Positions 11,601 to 25,700 of a stretch of DNA of 64,000 nt are shown piece by piece. The position numbers were made by a program, and so were the translations under genes. Origin of the DNA: Oscheius sp. JU75 (lineage: Eukaryota; Nematoda; Chromadorea; Rhabditida; Rhabditidae); the NCBI GenBank assembly GCA_037178855.1, contig JASJZC010000001.1, forward strand, positions 496,001 to 560,000, read 5' to 3'. The notes beneath the pieces are model-generated. The model saw only the letters and a program-made list of their open reading frames with translations, was not told the origin of the DNA and ran no database searches. Position 1 is the first letter of the stretch, and the number at the start of each line of letters is the position of its first letter.

Positions 11601-12409
11601 CTGCCTCCAGTCACAACAGTTTCGACAGCTTCCTCGGGATCGAGAGAGAGAGATAGTACTGTTGACCTTTCCCACAGATCAGGCTCGTCCACTCCGACCA
11701 ATATTCCCACGGCTCTCATCTCTTTTAAGAACTGGAACTCTCTTAGTGCCAGTGAGCCATAATCCGCGTTCCTTCACACGACGTTACGCTCCCCCATTCT
11801 CAACCTCGCCAAGAGAGAAAGACAAAAAGTTAGCTCTCTTTTTCCTGTTTGCTTGTCCCCTCCTCGGCCACCCTCTCTCACTCATTGACACGTCGGTCAG
11901 GGTCGACGAGTATCCGTTGCAAAAACAAACAGCTCGACCACGAGCAAGAGCTTTCTTGGGTTGGAGTCAAGAGTGAGAAAGAGACGTGTGGAACAGGAGG
12001 CTGATGGTTTTTTGACGTTTCTAGGCGGCAAACAGACAGAAGGAGCTTAGCACGTTCTGACGCGCTATCTTCCAGGAACACGCACGTCATTTGTCGCTCT
12101 CTGTCACTGTCTCTGTCTCTGCCTTTCTTCCGGTTTCCACATGTCCAGTCCTTTAATGGTTCCCGTTCGCATTTTGAATAGTAAGTGGTTCTCTTCCACC
12201 TGTGGCAATATGGGACTCAGTTTCAGGCTCGCCCGAGCCCGGTAAACAGTCTCGGAGCCGGTCGAGGGCGAGAGGGGACCGGGATGCGTCCTCGTTGCCC
12301 TCTCTTCTTCACACCTAAGGGTGAGAGATTTGCCCCCAGGCCTCTCACCTCCCGGAAAGTCAGTCGGATAACCGGACGGATCATCAGGATCTGTTAGTGT
12401 CCTAGATCA

Positions 12410-12665
12410 TTGCAGAGCCTCTGTCTTTCTATCCTTCTGTCTCTCTGTCCCTCCGTCTCTCTGTCTCTCTCTCTCTGTCCCTCTGTCTTTCTGTCTCTCT
12501 GTCTCTCTCTCTGTATTTCTGTCCCTCTGTCTCTCTGTCTTTCTGTCTTTCTGTCTTTCTGTCCCTCTGTCTCTCTCAATGGGTCTCCCTCACTTCCCTA
12601 TTTTTTCTCTCTGTCTTTGTCTTTTTGTCTTTCTGTCTCTCTGTCTCTCTCCATGGGTCTCCCTC
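12410..12665 (+). repeat. CTCTGT array with a 73-bp tandem duplication
   Basis: About 250 bp of TCTGTCTCTCTGTCCCTCTG-type sequence. Near its end, the segment AATGGGTCTCCCTCACTTCC recurs once about 73 bp later with one change, so a longer unit has been tandemly duplicated within the array. Confidence 0.85.
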
Positions 12666-15600
12666 ACTTCCCTATTTTTTTCCGTGCCGTTTCATTTCAA
12701 GAGCCACTCTAACCATGCTAGTGACCCTTCCCTCCCTCCTCTAGGTATTGCGACCCCTCACCCGTCGTTCGTTCAGTACAAACACTCGACTGTGCGCGAT
12801 TAGCGACTGATACCCCCCGAAGGCCGACTCCTTCGCGCCTCGCAAACCTCTCTTTCCGACGAGCAATACTTTCCGGGAAAGTAGCTTGTATCCTTTTTTC
12901 TGTCTCTGTCTCTCTGTTTCGATTTCAGCTCCTGTCACTGACTTCTTGTCGTCTTCTCATTCCTTCCAAAAGACGGATCGCTTTTAATATTTCAGTCTCC
13001 CTCTACCCCAAATGACCACTTGGTCTTCTCGTGAAAAATGACAGCCAGCAAATGAGCTCATGCGTTTTAGACCCGGGTCTCTCGTAATTAGACAGAAACA
13101 CGCTTAGGGAGTGAGGGGAAATGAGGCGCGAAAGCGGCCGTCTTCATTTTTGGGAAACATTTTGGTAGGTTCAGTGAGGACAAAGGAAAGACTGGGAATT
13201 GTTTGTGTCCGATTAGATTCAGCCCCTGTACAATAGAGACACAGGGACTGTAACGGGATACTTGAAGGCTCGACTCTTACGGGGCAACAAGGGATTGGAG
13301 GGAATAGTAAATTGATGAAGACGAACACAAAGAAATAAAGACGGAGAGACAGAGAGATTGTTCATTAGATGTGACTCTCCATTGGAGTTTCCTAGTCCTC
13401 TCTCTACCAGTACCCTCCAAGAATGGTCACTCTCTGTCTCCCTACTTCCCGGCTCGACTCATCCAGTTCTCAGCTCTGATACTATCTCTCTCTACAGTAG
13501 ACTTCCTGTCACAATGATCTTTACTCTTACAGTCACAGAGACTGGTAGTCCTATACTCTTGACCGACTATTTCTCTTCAGAACTGAGAGAGATACTCTAA
13601 ACTTCAGAGTCTGAACACTTCAGATAAACAGTCTGTCTCTTCCAAAGAACTCTGACCAGACTCGCTGTCACTCTCGCTCATGATTCTGACTAACTCCAGT
13701 CCTAGGAACTCTCCTCCACGCTGTAAAAGTCTCTCCTTTCCCCTCCCTCTCTCTTATTTAGCCCTCCCATACCCCCCTCATTGCCACTTTGAAGCCGTTA
13801 CCTTGCCTGGCGGCACTTTCATCGCATGCCAAGACGTCCTTGGCTCTTTAAAGCCAGCCCCGGCTGCCAATGTTCTCGTTAGCATAAGGGCAGCTAATCG
13901 GGGGGTAAGAAACTGGTCCCCTCTCGGTCTATATCTGTCTTCTTCACGATAATCAGCTTGTCATTTTAGAGTAGGGAGAGAGAAAGAGACAGTGACAGAG
14001 AGACACCACGCCCCCAGGGTGACAGAGACAGACTATCTCTGATCAGATTACGCCATCTGGACCTGTGGGGACACACCTTTTCCTCTGGCAGTTGACTGAT
14101 GACAGCTGATTTATGCGGGAGAGTGACCATGGGGGACTGGAAACAGGTGATCGAGAGCCCATAAATAGAGGGAGGAGCTTGTAGTTGACCGGTCCATTTT
14201 GGGAGAGGGTCAGTTTGTCCTATCTCACTTTCCCAGACGTCTAGGAACAAAAACAAAAAGGAAAAAAACGACCGGGAACCGAACCTTAGACCGTTTTGAC
14301 ACGAAACTGACTCCCTAGCCGCCGAGGCACAAAGTTGCACGCTGCCTCCAAGTGAGGTTATGATTGTAACGCTTATTCCCTGTTGAATTCCTCCCGTTCT
14401 CCGGAAACGGATAATCTGCTTGTCGGATCAGCTGTTGTCTTCCCTTGTCTCTCTTTCTTCTTCTTGCCCCCAAACCGCGTGTTCTCCTTTCGGCGCCCGT
14501 TGCGCAATATATCTGTCGGATTACGGCCCCGACAACACGGATTACAGATCTCCCGCTGCATTCTTCCTGATCATGATCCGATCAGTTTCAATCTCTTTGT
14601 GATTGCTTTGAACTGTCTCTTTCTGTCTCTTTGTTCCTCTGTCTCCCTCTACCCACCCTCTAGCTTATTGCTCAATCTAATTAATAGTCTCTACTCTTTT
14701 TACTCTACCCGAGTACTAGTACTCTCCTCCGTAATTCGAGCCCAGGATAGGCAGCATCTCAATTACAACAATCTGACATCGGTAACTTAATCCGAGTGAC
14801 CGGCCTGTGTCCACTTGTAAACATCATAGGGCTTTGCGCACAAGCAGCGTGTGCAGGAACTACTCTTGCGTAACTGGTAATCCTGTTACGACGCCGGCTA
14901 CTCATTCTCTCATCTCTTTGCTTTCGGTGGCAAATCTTGAGATTCTTGACTAGACAGAGAGATAGAGACAGTGACAGTGATAGAGAGGTAGCTAAACTGA
15001 GGGACAGAGAGACAGCGAGATAGAGAAATAGTATGACAGTACGACAGTGTGCGGGTAGACAGTGACAGTGACAAGACTCACTCTGTTCTTCCTGTCTCCG
15101 AAACTTCTGGTTAAAATGTAGTTAGGTGTTACTCCGTCTTCCGCACTCTCTCTCGTGAATCCCCCACTCCATTGAGCGTTCTCAAGAACCTCCAGAGCCG
15201 TCCCCGAGAATATCCCTCCTCCGATGAAGTAAGCCTAATCGCCCATCCGCCGAGAGTTCTCTCACTGAAGGAGAGAGCTCTCCCTGTCCCTCCTGGGACG
15301 CCTCAGGGGCCATAATCTGCTCTCTTCTTGAAGAGAGGACATATGCAAAAAGAGACACTGGCTCCTCCTCTCGTTCCCATAGCATGTTGAACCCCTCTTG
15401 TCCATTTCTTTTAGCGCTCTTGACTCATCAGAGACGCCGCCCTTGCGGTGTCGCCAACACAAAAAAGGTGAGAGTGAGGAATGGGACGGTCATGTTCCGA
15501 ATCCTTGACTCTCTGTCTCTCTGTGTCTCTGTACCTCTATGACTCTTTGTCTCACTGTCTCTGTCTCTCTGTCTCATAGTCTTTCTACTAACCATCTTCA

Positions 15601-15996
15601 GGCTTTTCGCCCTACCGATTCCCACCATTTGCATATCCATTTGCGCCCTTTTCAATCAACCTCCCGCTCGGTTATTGTCTCGTTTTTCACATCCTCTCTC
15701 TCTTCTCAGTTCAATTAGCATATACGGGAATTGATCTCCTGTCACCGTCTCCTCTTTGGCAGGTGCACGCTGTGGGTACAGTTTCCGCTGCTCGTCCATC
15801 ACCACAAATCACTTTCCGTCATGTCTTTCATCGTCCTTTTTTCACACTGGCGCTGATTTTAAAGGTCTTCGGAAGTGCAAAAAATTGGTCTTTATCGGTA
15901 GCAGGTACCTATATTGTACAGTATCAGAATCACTGTTCCCGTCTCTGTACATTATATATAAGCTCTTTTATCAGGGCAAAAATCCGCGTGGACTTT

Positions 15997-16066
15997 GCGT
16001 TTATAGCTCAGTCGGTTAGCGCTGTCTACAGAACAGAAGGTGCCGGGTTCGATACCTGCCCGGATC
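15997..16066 (+). repeat. tRNA-like element, probably a pseudogene or SINE head
   Basis: TTATAGCTCAGTCGGTTAGC is a good A box/D arm. An anticodon-like hairpin CTGT-CTACAGA-ACAG and a B-box GGGTTCGATACC follow. The T stem has a mismatch and the acceptor ends do not pair, so it is unlikely to be a functional tRNA. Confidence 0.5.
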
Positions 16067-18892
16067 AAAACGTTTTATCTTTTCCGTTTCACCCTCGGAA
16101 TATTCTCCAGAGGAGTTTTATCTTCTGGTTACCGACTGAACTGGATACCTCTCTGTCTCTTTGTCCTTGTACTCTTCTTCCCAGTAGTTGCTATACTAAT
16201 AACTCTTTCCGTTTCCCGACGACACTCCAATTTTGACGCCTCTCACTCCATATCTAAATTGAGAGGCGAAAATAATTGCTACCGCAAGTTGCAATTAACC
16301 CCCAGGTCTGGAAGGAAATCGAGTCCTTCCTTTTCCTGTCTCCACCATTCTTTGACAAAAAGCCACGGTCTGAATCTGAATTGAGACGGATCGCCGTCCT
16401 CGGCAGTCCCTATTAAATCTTCTTCTTGCCGAGAGGATGAGATGGCCGCCGTCTCCTGCTGTGATTCTCTCCTTTCCGCCAGACCCTGTGGGTGTCTCCA
16501 TACGGTGTTGGAGAGATTTATGACCGTTTTCTCCTAGCTTGGACAGAGAGACAGAGACAAGAATTCGTGGCTTTTCTTCCAAGAAAAAGCAATTGAAAAT
16601 TTATTGTCTGGAAAGTGTCAGTGTGTTTCTGGCGCCTTGCGGGCACTTTTTCTACCTGGAGTCCATTAGCTCCCACTGTCGCGCGCACAGCCCGCGAAAG
16701 TTCTGTGAATGGAGTAGCCGTTCCACTAGTTTTCGTGCACCAGTTATCTTTTGGACACCGTGTCTGTCTCTCTGTCTCTCTCTGTTTCATATGTCACAGT
16801 TTCTCTGTCTGACCAGTTGTCTTTTGGTCTTCCATTCTGTCTTTCGGTCTCTCAGTCTCTTAGTCTCACTGTCTCTCTGTCACTCAGTGTCCCGGTTCTT
16901 GTCTCGTTGTCCAAAACTCTCACCGATTATTCAGTCCATGTCTTATCTCAAATCCTCGTCTTTTTCACACCGTCGTCTAGATAAACATCCCTCTGTTTCA
17001 GGTCCGATCCTTCTCCCATAGAGAAAGCCTTCTTCTACCCTCTTCTCCCTTCTCGTATAGGACATTTAGGTACGTTTTCTTCCGTGTTTCTCTCGAGTAA
17101 AGCAAACATGAACCAGTTTCATATGTATCATCATGCCCACCAGCGCGTAATTTTTTGGGCAAAAGGGACAATAGCGCGCGGAAGCTATCGCGTTACAGCT
17201 TCTGTGCTGGTAGGCGGTGGCATTTTTGACACCTTCATCAAATTTCTAGGTCTCTCTATCTCTCTCTGTCTTTCTGTCTCTGTCTTTCTTCCTGTCTCCC
17301 GTCAAAAACCTGCCTCCAGTTCTAATTACCAGGAATTAGAACACGAAGCACATAAATTTTTTGGACAGAGACGGCGAAACGACTCATTAGGAGACAGGAC
17401 TGGAGGTACTTAGGGGCGAAGAGTCTTCACCTCGTTCAGCGTCGTTCCACTCCATGACCCCGGGTTTGACACGAGTTTTCCCTATTTCTGAGAGAGTCAC
17501 TGTACCCGCAAGTTTTTCATGGTCGTCATATGGAGCGGAAGGATTAACAGTGAAGGAAAACGGAGATTGGAACTGGTTTAGATAGGTGTGAATAGTCTCT
17601 GTCTCTCTTTTTTGCAAACCCATGCGGAAATCTGCAAAGATCTTACTTTTTGTCCCGGCTGTCCGAATGTCCTTTTTCCGTCTCGTCTCCATCTGGTCGC
17701 GCAGTCCATCTCACTTCTTACAGCAGTCAGTTAGAGAGAGAGAGCGGCGGTCATTGTGGCCAACTGTCTTTCTCGCTTACACTTCTTCTTACAACAGAAC
17801 TTTTACTTTTTGTTCGATGTCAATACTTTGTTTTTCTATACCGATTCTTCTCGAAGTTTTGTCCCTGACACATTGTTCTTTCTTTCCCAACCCGAACCAG
17901 GCATGAGTCAGGGGCCCCTTTTCCTCAAAGGAGCCACTCAAATTACCATTTTGAATGGGTATGGGTTCCCGTCCCCATATGTTCTTCTCCCCCTCTTCCT
18001 TACTGGGTTTTTCCGAGGTCAAATCTCACCAAACGAAGCCCAGCAGAAAAAAATCGAATCTGATTAGAAATGACTTTGCGCTAAGCGGTGTTCGGGTCCT
18101 TTTGAGGTTTCACACCACTTTTGTTTTGGATAGGGAGATGTTGATTCCCGTTCCACTACTTTCCTCGAGACCAAAACAGCTCCGAATCCTTTCTCTACTC
18201 TAATCTTGGACGATCTTCTGGTTTTTTGACGCTTTCTAATCCTTTGATTGGTTGGAACAGACATAGAGAGAGACAAAGAGACAGAAATATAGAGACAGAG
18301 AGACACAGAGAGAGGCAGAGAGTTATCAAAAAACCTTATCAAAGATGCTCTTTGTTCTTTTGAGATGCCGCCGAGTCTGAAGCAGTCTCCTAGACCTTAT
18401 CTCTTATTAGCTCATGACCCCCTCTCCCCCACCAAATTTGACGACCGACCGGCACGTGCCAGCTTCCCACAGCCCGAATATTATGACTATCTTTTGTCTA
18501 TATTTTGATAGAGAGACATCTTAAAATATCGGAACACAATGGTTTCCTCTTATGTGTAATTTGAAGACCCCCTCCTCTTCCTATTCACGTCAGCGGGAGA
18601 GGAAGACTGAGACGGTCATCAGCAATTCTCGCCTGACACGAGTGACTAGTTTATTTCTTTTTTTGGTGGCAAGAAAAAAATCAATGTCTTGATTGAGAGA
18701 TTAGTCAGCTTCTGCTTTATATAAGGACGGTCAGAGAGGGGGCCCGATAGCCGCTCTGATCACTTTCAACTCGTATCCCATTTTTTGGTCTTTCTGCCAG
18801 TATTCTTCGAAGTTAAAGTAGTCAGCTGTCAAGAGACTGAGCTCAACACTAAAACAACAGGGATTACATGAGAGTAGGGCAGTTTGACAAAG

Positions 18893-19265
18893 ACTAGACA
18901 GACTGACTGACTGACAGAGAGACAGTCGGAGAGATTGACAGAGACAGTAAGCTCCACTGTATCAGGTAGAGAACAGTCTGACAGGGACAGAGAGTAGACA
19001 GGAACTTTTGATAGAGGTTGGACAATTGAGAGAGCTAACTAGACAAGTTGACAGAAGTGAGCGGATTAAGATGGTACAGGACGAGATGGACAGATTGACA
19101 GAGACAGTTGTAGAACTTGACAAGTTGACATAGACAGAACAATAGGTGGACAGAGAGACAGTTCTTGAATAGGACAGGTTGACAGAGACAGGGATAGTGA
19201 CAGAACTAGTTAGTCAGGAATGACATAACTGGTCTTCACTGATATAAGAGACTGATAGAGACACA
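18893..19265 (+). repeat. Degenerate GACAG-rich tract
   Basis: Dense, irregular copies of GACAG, GACAGAGACAG and TTGACAG. It has no fixed period and no open frame of interest. Confidence 0.7.
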
Positions 19266-19826
19266 GTGAGACTGGACCTTAACGTCTTAAACCCTCTCCT
19301 GTTCTAAAAGTCTCAACCAAATGGTCAGGCTGCCAACAGTCTTTGTCTGACCTCTCCCACGCTGGCCACTCTCTGTCTTTCTACCCGCGCGCTGCTGCCC
19401 ATCCCCCCTCGGAGTTGCCACAAGCTCCGCCCCTGTGTCTCTCGTTCACACAGTTCCTTCACCACAACACGCTGCCAAAGCCATTTTCTTTGTTCTTCAC
19501 CAATCGATTTTAGAATTACAATCATCTCAATTTGCAGGATCTCTTAATGGCCGCGAGGATATTCGTCTAAACTTCTACTCCTTTTTCCCTGGAAATGAAG
19601 ATATTCCTACTTTTAAGCGTCGTCATTTTGACGACGACTGGTCATTTGAATAGGAGGCCCAAGCAGATCGTCAATGCTGGTGAGTCTTCTTTGTTTTTCT
19701 TTTGGGGTGAAGCATAGTTTATCGACAGGCGTAAACAATGATATCATAGGGGAAAATCTTTTCCTTTTTACATTTTAAATGCATTGTCTTTCGATCTTTA
19801 ATCACCTATCCGGAAGCTTGCCGCAA

Positions 19827-19892
19827 CTTTACCTTCATGAGTTAGTCGGTAAGAGGAACTGCAGTTCCCGGGTTCGACCCTCGGACTTGATA
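19827..19892 (+). repeat. Degenerate tRNA-like fragment
   Basis: GAGTTAGTCGGTAAGAGG resembles a damaged D arm, and CCCGGGTTCGACCCTCGG a T arm. The anticodon region is not convincing. Confidence 0.35.
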
Positions 19893-22731
19893 TTTTTTTT
19901 AAAGACAGATTTCGATACATTTGGACATATGCTTCGGTTTTTCATTTTTTACCGTCTCTCAACAATCGAAAGCATTTTTCCCACAAGACTCAAATAGGAA
20001 GAAGAGAGAGAGAGAGTCAAGCTCAGTCTAATTTCTGTAAAGAACTTAACTCACTGTCTAATGATAACTCTCAAAGCTTTGACTCATACTCTCTCTCAAT
20101 CACAAAGCTTATTGAATCGATTTTCTCGGTACTCTTCTGTTATTTATCACTGAACTTGATTGATTTATTCCAAGCTTTATGCCTTGAATTTCCCGCTCTT
20201 CTCCAATTCAAAATCTGCCAATATCGAAACCTTAGAGCACCTGTTGCTGACCCCACTCTAAGCTAATCAGCCCAGTCAAATCCCTCGGCTGACCCCGGCT
20301 GTTACAGCCTTTCAAAAAGGGAAGAAGACACGACCTTTTAGATTATTGACCCGGGTCGATTGTTTTAGTGCCCCTTCGCTTCACCCACCTATTGCAAGCG
20401 CCGAGTGTGTATGACAGATAATAGCAAATAAATTTACACCGGTCTGACACTGCTATGCCAGCCAGGTGCCACCACATGGTTGAGGGAAGATGTGGGGAGA
20501 AGGAAGGGTCAGCGGGGGGAAAGAAAGAGAGTATGAGTCAGGCCCGGACGGGGAATCAAAAAGTGTAGATGGGTGTGAGAATGCAGGGGCAGAGAGACAG
20601 GGAGATGTAGCTTGCCCATGTAACTGTTTCAATTTTCTCTATGACTATGTAACACAACGGTCAAGTTGATTCAGCTCGACCGACTACCATTCACACGGTC
20701 TATGTCTCTCATAACTGTCCCTTTAGAGGCTTACAATCGTGGGACGAGACTATTCCATTGTTTTTGTCTAGCATCCGATCCTTCGATGCTTTTTTGTATG
20801 CTCATTTTTTGAGCTTCCTGGGCTCAATTTGGTGTGACTGCCCCTCATTGACCAAAAAACTTCCCAATCATCTTCCAGTCCTTTTCCCAGCAGGCAATTA
20901 GCGTGACCACTCGTGCGCGTTGCCCGTTACACCTTCGGTGTACATTGTTTGAAAGAGTGCCAGAGCTTGGGTTGGGGGATATTTACAGCCGAGACCCTAA
21001 CCTTTTCGCTTTATCTCCCAGTGATCATAGCCGACAGCCTATCGGTAGCAAGAATCAGTGTCTTGTATCTTGTCGCCTAGATCTAGAGGCGTTCCGCGAC
21101 ACGCAGCCAGCCCAACTAACAAGTTGGAAGTTTGAGAGACTGATCTGGGGAACATTGTGAAAAAGGGAACGATTTCAATGGTCAAAGCCGATTAGTCAGT
21201 CAGTAGCAGATTATGGTGATTGGGATGAGCATAGGGAACATGAGGACAGAGAGATAGAGAAACAGAGTTTTTATCCTTCCTCTCCTATCAACATCTGTCA
21301 CTTTATGGCTTCCAAAACACAATCAGATAGATTTATGGCCAGAAAATTGTTGATCTCTCCCACCCAGATGACTCTTCCTGTCAGCACAATGGTCCAATGA
21401 TGACCAGCCATCGCTTGCGTAACCTCCTCATTTGGATAGAAGACGCCGCCAGGGCTTGACCGAGACGGGAAATAGGGGATCGTTTGTCTGCTCTGGGCCC
21501 TAATGAACGGGAGGGGACAAAAGACCTGCCTTGGAAGGAGGAAGAATCGGGTGGCAGTAATTGGGACCGGTTGACTAGCGGTTACAAGTAGTTGTTATGG
21601 ATCTTTGAAGTGAGAGGAACAGAGACAAAGAAGCCGAGAGGTAACCAACCGGGTTTCTCGAAGACAGGGGAGCTGTCTCTCTGTCAGAACTGTGTCCTTA
21701 TTCCCAACCCCATCCCATATGGAGCCCCATCACTTCGCTCCCAGAGACCTCCTGGGCAGCTATGAAAAACGGGACCCAGATGGTCTCCAGTCCGAACTCC
21801 CGCTGGTCACCTCAGGGCCGTCGGCATGACCTGACAGAGAGACCCTCACTCGGCACTCTTTTGTCACCTCCCAAGGGTCATAGGGTCGCAATTACCTGGG
21901 ATTCTGAGAGTCTCTGCCCCCTGACAGGGTGTTCTGAACTCTCGTCCTAAACTTTATGACTACCCATCACGTAGTGTCTGTTGCCGTGTCGGCATGTAAT
22001 TTGTCAAATGCACTCTGGGATATAAATTCGGGGCAGTCTGCCAACTGTTCCCTTTCTGGCCCAACCACGTTGTAATCAAATCAGCCGTAGCTACAAGCTG
22101 TGAGGGAGAACGCTAATCAATCGATTCGGGCTTCGTGCCAAGGTTGGCAGTGAGGAGGCCACAAAGTTTCATTGAGGCGGAAGCGGCCGAATGCGTTCAA
22201 AGTGGAACAGTGGCGGTAATGGGCAGGGACCTTGGGGGCCGTTTTGCAAACACTCGTAGTCTATTGTAGAAGGACTAGATGAGTGCAGTTGCGCAAGAGA
22301 GTAAAGACTGAATGGGAACATGTAATCATGGGTAAGGGGTCAAAGTAGTTGACTCTTGGGATCGGAGACAGAGGGACAGAGATAAAGAGACTCATTACCT
22401 GGTCCATTTTCACGATCAAAAAGCCTCTCTTTCTATGATCGAGCCGCACCAATCCCATAAAGCCGAGGCTGTACTTTTAACTACCACCTCTCCCCATCTC
22501 TTTGCGAACGGCCCAGGGGACAATTAGCGCCGTTTGAACTAAAAACAGAGCAAAAACATGATTAGACTCTGTCCTAGATTCTCTCTCTCTCGTATTCGCG
22601 CTTGCGTGACAGAACTCATCCACATTCATAAGGGAGACCTAGAGGGACTTGACGAGTCGAGGTCACGAAACTACTGCCAGATTTTAATGGATCTTTAAGG
22701 GATATAACCGTTTCTTAACAATCATTTTCAG

Positions 22732-25700
22732 TCGGCCTCGGCCATCGTTTCGGCGGCGAAGGAGCCCATCCGGCGGATGAGAGCGACAACTTCAAGCTGC
22801 TCGCGGCTGATGGAGATTCCCTTCTGCTCGGAGCCAGGTACCATTTTTTGACTTAAGGAATGTGAAGGGGACAGAGACAGCTGTTGATTATGCTAATCTT
22901 GACGCCATTCGGGGCATCAATATGACCCGAGCTCTCTCGATCAACATCTGCCCGCCATAATCTTTATCTGGGAGCCTCTTTGTCCAGTTTATGTTATTAG
23001 AAGGCATAAATTAGAGGGGAGAGGAGAGCTTTGCCGCCAAAATTTGATAAAATGCGGGGGGGGGGAATTTAGAAATTTCAGATATTCTAAAAAGCTGTAG
23101 AGCAGGTAATATGCCACAACTTTGTAAAACATCATTTAGTCGAAAACCCACTTCTTGAACTGGTTTTAGTCTCAAGAAGTCGATTCCAAGCCAAAAGCCT
23201 AAAAATTCATGGCATGTTCAGTTTAATTTTGAAACTATGGAGCTGAAAAAGACGATTAGAATATTTTTAGACCCGCACAGGCCCTCAGAAAGAGTTGGCA
23301 CTTCTGTGTGGCGCGCACGCGCTCGCAATAGAAGAATCGCACTGACGACGTTTATAGATCTGACTGTAATTGAACATTCCCAAAGCTACTAAGTCTACAA
23401 AGTCATCTCTGCTCATTCTCGCCTCTACCTCTCACCCTCTCATAAACCTTGAAACTGATAGGAAGTGCCGACCATTTAGCCGCCTAGACCATGGCCGAAC
23501 GAATTAGAGAGGGATTTGCCAATAGGTTACTGTGTGTGCGGCGTCAGAAATTAGTGGCCACGGTGAGGGACAGTAATTATAGGACTGGATGGACACATAA
23601 AGGTCAACTTTTTTTTAGGAACTCTGTCTACAATCTCTCCTTGGCTCAACTGAACATCCATCATGTGAGTTTTTAAATCTTTGGGTCTGTTGACCATACC
23701 GCGCTCTGTTTATATTACAGGGCGTCTGGGCTCCAAATGGAAGTAATCTTATAAACAAACCGTGAAGGAGGGGGGCGAGGATAAATAGGGACAGAGAGAC
23801 AGATAAACCGAGAGACAGAAACCGTTTTCAGAAAATCGACTGGCATGCTCCGGCCGATGTTATCGAAGAATGCTTAATGAAGGGAAAGAGCAAGAGTGAC
23901 TGCCAAAACTACATTAGGGTTTTGGCAAGACAAGCCTCCGGACGCTGTCTGATCTGTGGAACTCATGCCTTCGCTCCCAAGTGTAGAGAGTACGTCTATG
24001 ACGGGACAGAACTAAGGAACAGGAGGCAGTTCGACGGAGTCGTGAGTACAGGATTCTCTTTAGTTGTTAACTAGGCTCTCATAGGGTATCTCTCCATATG
24101 ACCCTCGCGACAACTCGACTGCTCTCTTCATCCCCGAAGCTAATGAGATTTACACTGGAACTGTCTCTGATTTTGTTGGGAACGACCCTCTGATCTATAG
24201 GAAAAAGATTGACAGTGAGAAGGACGTTGGATTGAGGACAAGCAGATCAGATGCTAGAGTTCTGGATGGTGAGTGACAGTGACAGGGACCAATCCTGTTA
24301 TTTTTAGGCCCCAACTTTGTCGGATCCTTCCCCTACAAGGAGCACGCCTACTTCTTCTACCGCGAATGGGCCTCCGAGGCTTTGGATAACAACGAAGAGC
24401 GACAGGTTGGTACTCAAGAGCCTATCATCTCGTACTCTACATGACCTCTCGATCCGCTAAGCCCAACAAACACAGGAGGGGTGATAATTGTAGCCAGATG
24501 ACGCATCGCCCATCAGGGCAGAACAATCTGGCCTGAGAGAGAGAGACTAACAGAATTAGCAACACAATTGGTACTTCTATAGATTGTGCGGAGATTACTA
24601 ATGGACTGGGGGACGTGGGAGAGGGATAAACAGTTTCTTCCAGGTCTATGCCAGAGTTGCCAGAGTCTGTAGGAATGACAAGGGAGGAGCACGACCCGCT
24701 AATGAGAGGTGGACAAGTTTCATCAAGGCTCGACTGAACTGTTCGTTGACTTCTGGAGGATCTCCTTTCTACTTCAATGAACTGAGTGAGTTCTACTGTC
24801 TCTTTCCTCTCTGTCTCTGTCGCTTTGTTTCTCTAACATTAAATCTTTCAGAATCCGTGTCCGACCCAGTCCCGACTAATGGCGACCACCAAATTTATGC
24901 TGTCTTCGGAACACCTGACTCCGCTCTCAGAATGAGCGCTGTCTGTGTCTTTTCGATGAAGAAGATACGCGAGGAGTTCGACTACGGTACCTTCAAGCAC
25001 CAGAGGACTAGCAGTTCCGTCTGGGAGCCCTATTCCCGTCATGATATCCCGAAACCCCGACCGGGAAGCTGTGTCCCAGACTCTACAAAGCTCCCGGAAG
25101 CTACTGTTACCTTCGCCACGCGAAATCCCCTTCTCCATCGGGCTGTCGAAGCAGCCACACAGCCTCTGATCATCGAGGGAGCTGACCGACCAGATCTGAG
25201 CCAGATCGCTGTCCTGCCAGGAGTCGAGGCTGTCAGTGGGATGAAGTTCGATGTCCTCTTTACGGGAACCTCTGATGGTCGTGTGCTGAAGCTCATCGAT
25301 GCTGGTGGTAATTCTACGGTTATTGAGAGCATTCAGGTCTTCTCGAAGACCAGTCCAGTGGTGAGTACATTTTACTGAATGGGGGAGGGGGTCTTGGGAA
25401 CCGTTAACTATCATGTCCGGTCAACCTGTCCACCTTAGCACTCTTCCTCTCGCTGTCAATCTGACAATCTTTAAAGTTTCCTCTTATCCAGTCATTCGTC
25501 CTGTATCTGTCACATTGTCCCACATATTCCTGTCTGTCTTCCACTCATCTTGTACTCTTGTCTTCTCTTCTTTGGAGGAGCCCTGTGAATTTGACATGTC
25601 CTGTTCTGTCAACATGTCAAACCCTTAAAAAACAGGCGGAGAAACAGACTTCTCACCCGAGCTCTCCCAAGTGGACAGTCACTTGTTCTGTGTGATCCTG

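Larger units (their letters stand above)
11601..22731. other. Gene-poor, repeat-rich 11-kb stretch upstream of the semaphorin
   Basis: I find no supportable coding exon here. The 5' exons of the semaphorin (signal peptide and start of the sema domain) must lie upstream of 22732 and may be in this stretch. It contains CTCTGT arrays, GACAG-rich tracts, two tRNA-like fragments (near 15997 and 19827) and a third degenerate one near 14262-14345 on the minus strand. Confidence 0.5.

Noticed and set aside
12394..12803. Long open frames rich in Leu-Ser-Val-Cys or Arg-Glu-Thr-Asp
   Set aside because: They come from CTCTGT/GAGACAG arrays, which lack stop codons in several frames. The same patterns recur across the window with no start, splice or domain support.
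24848..25414. 188-codon antisense frame opposite the semaphorin
   Set aside because: It mirrors a conserved sema-domain exon on the plus strand. The translation has no family resemblance.
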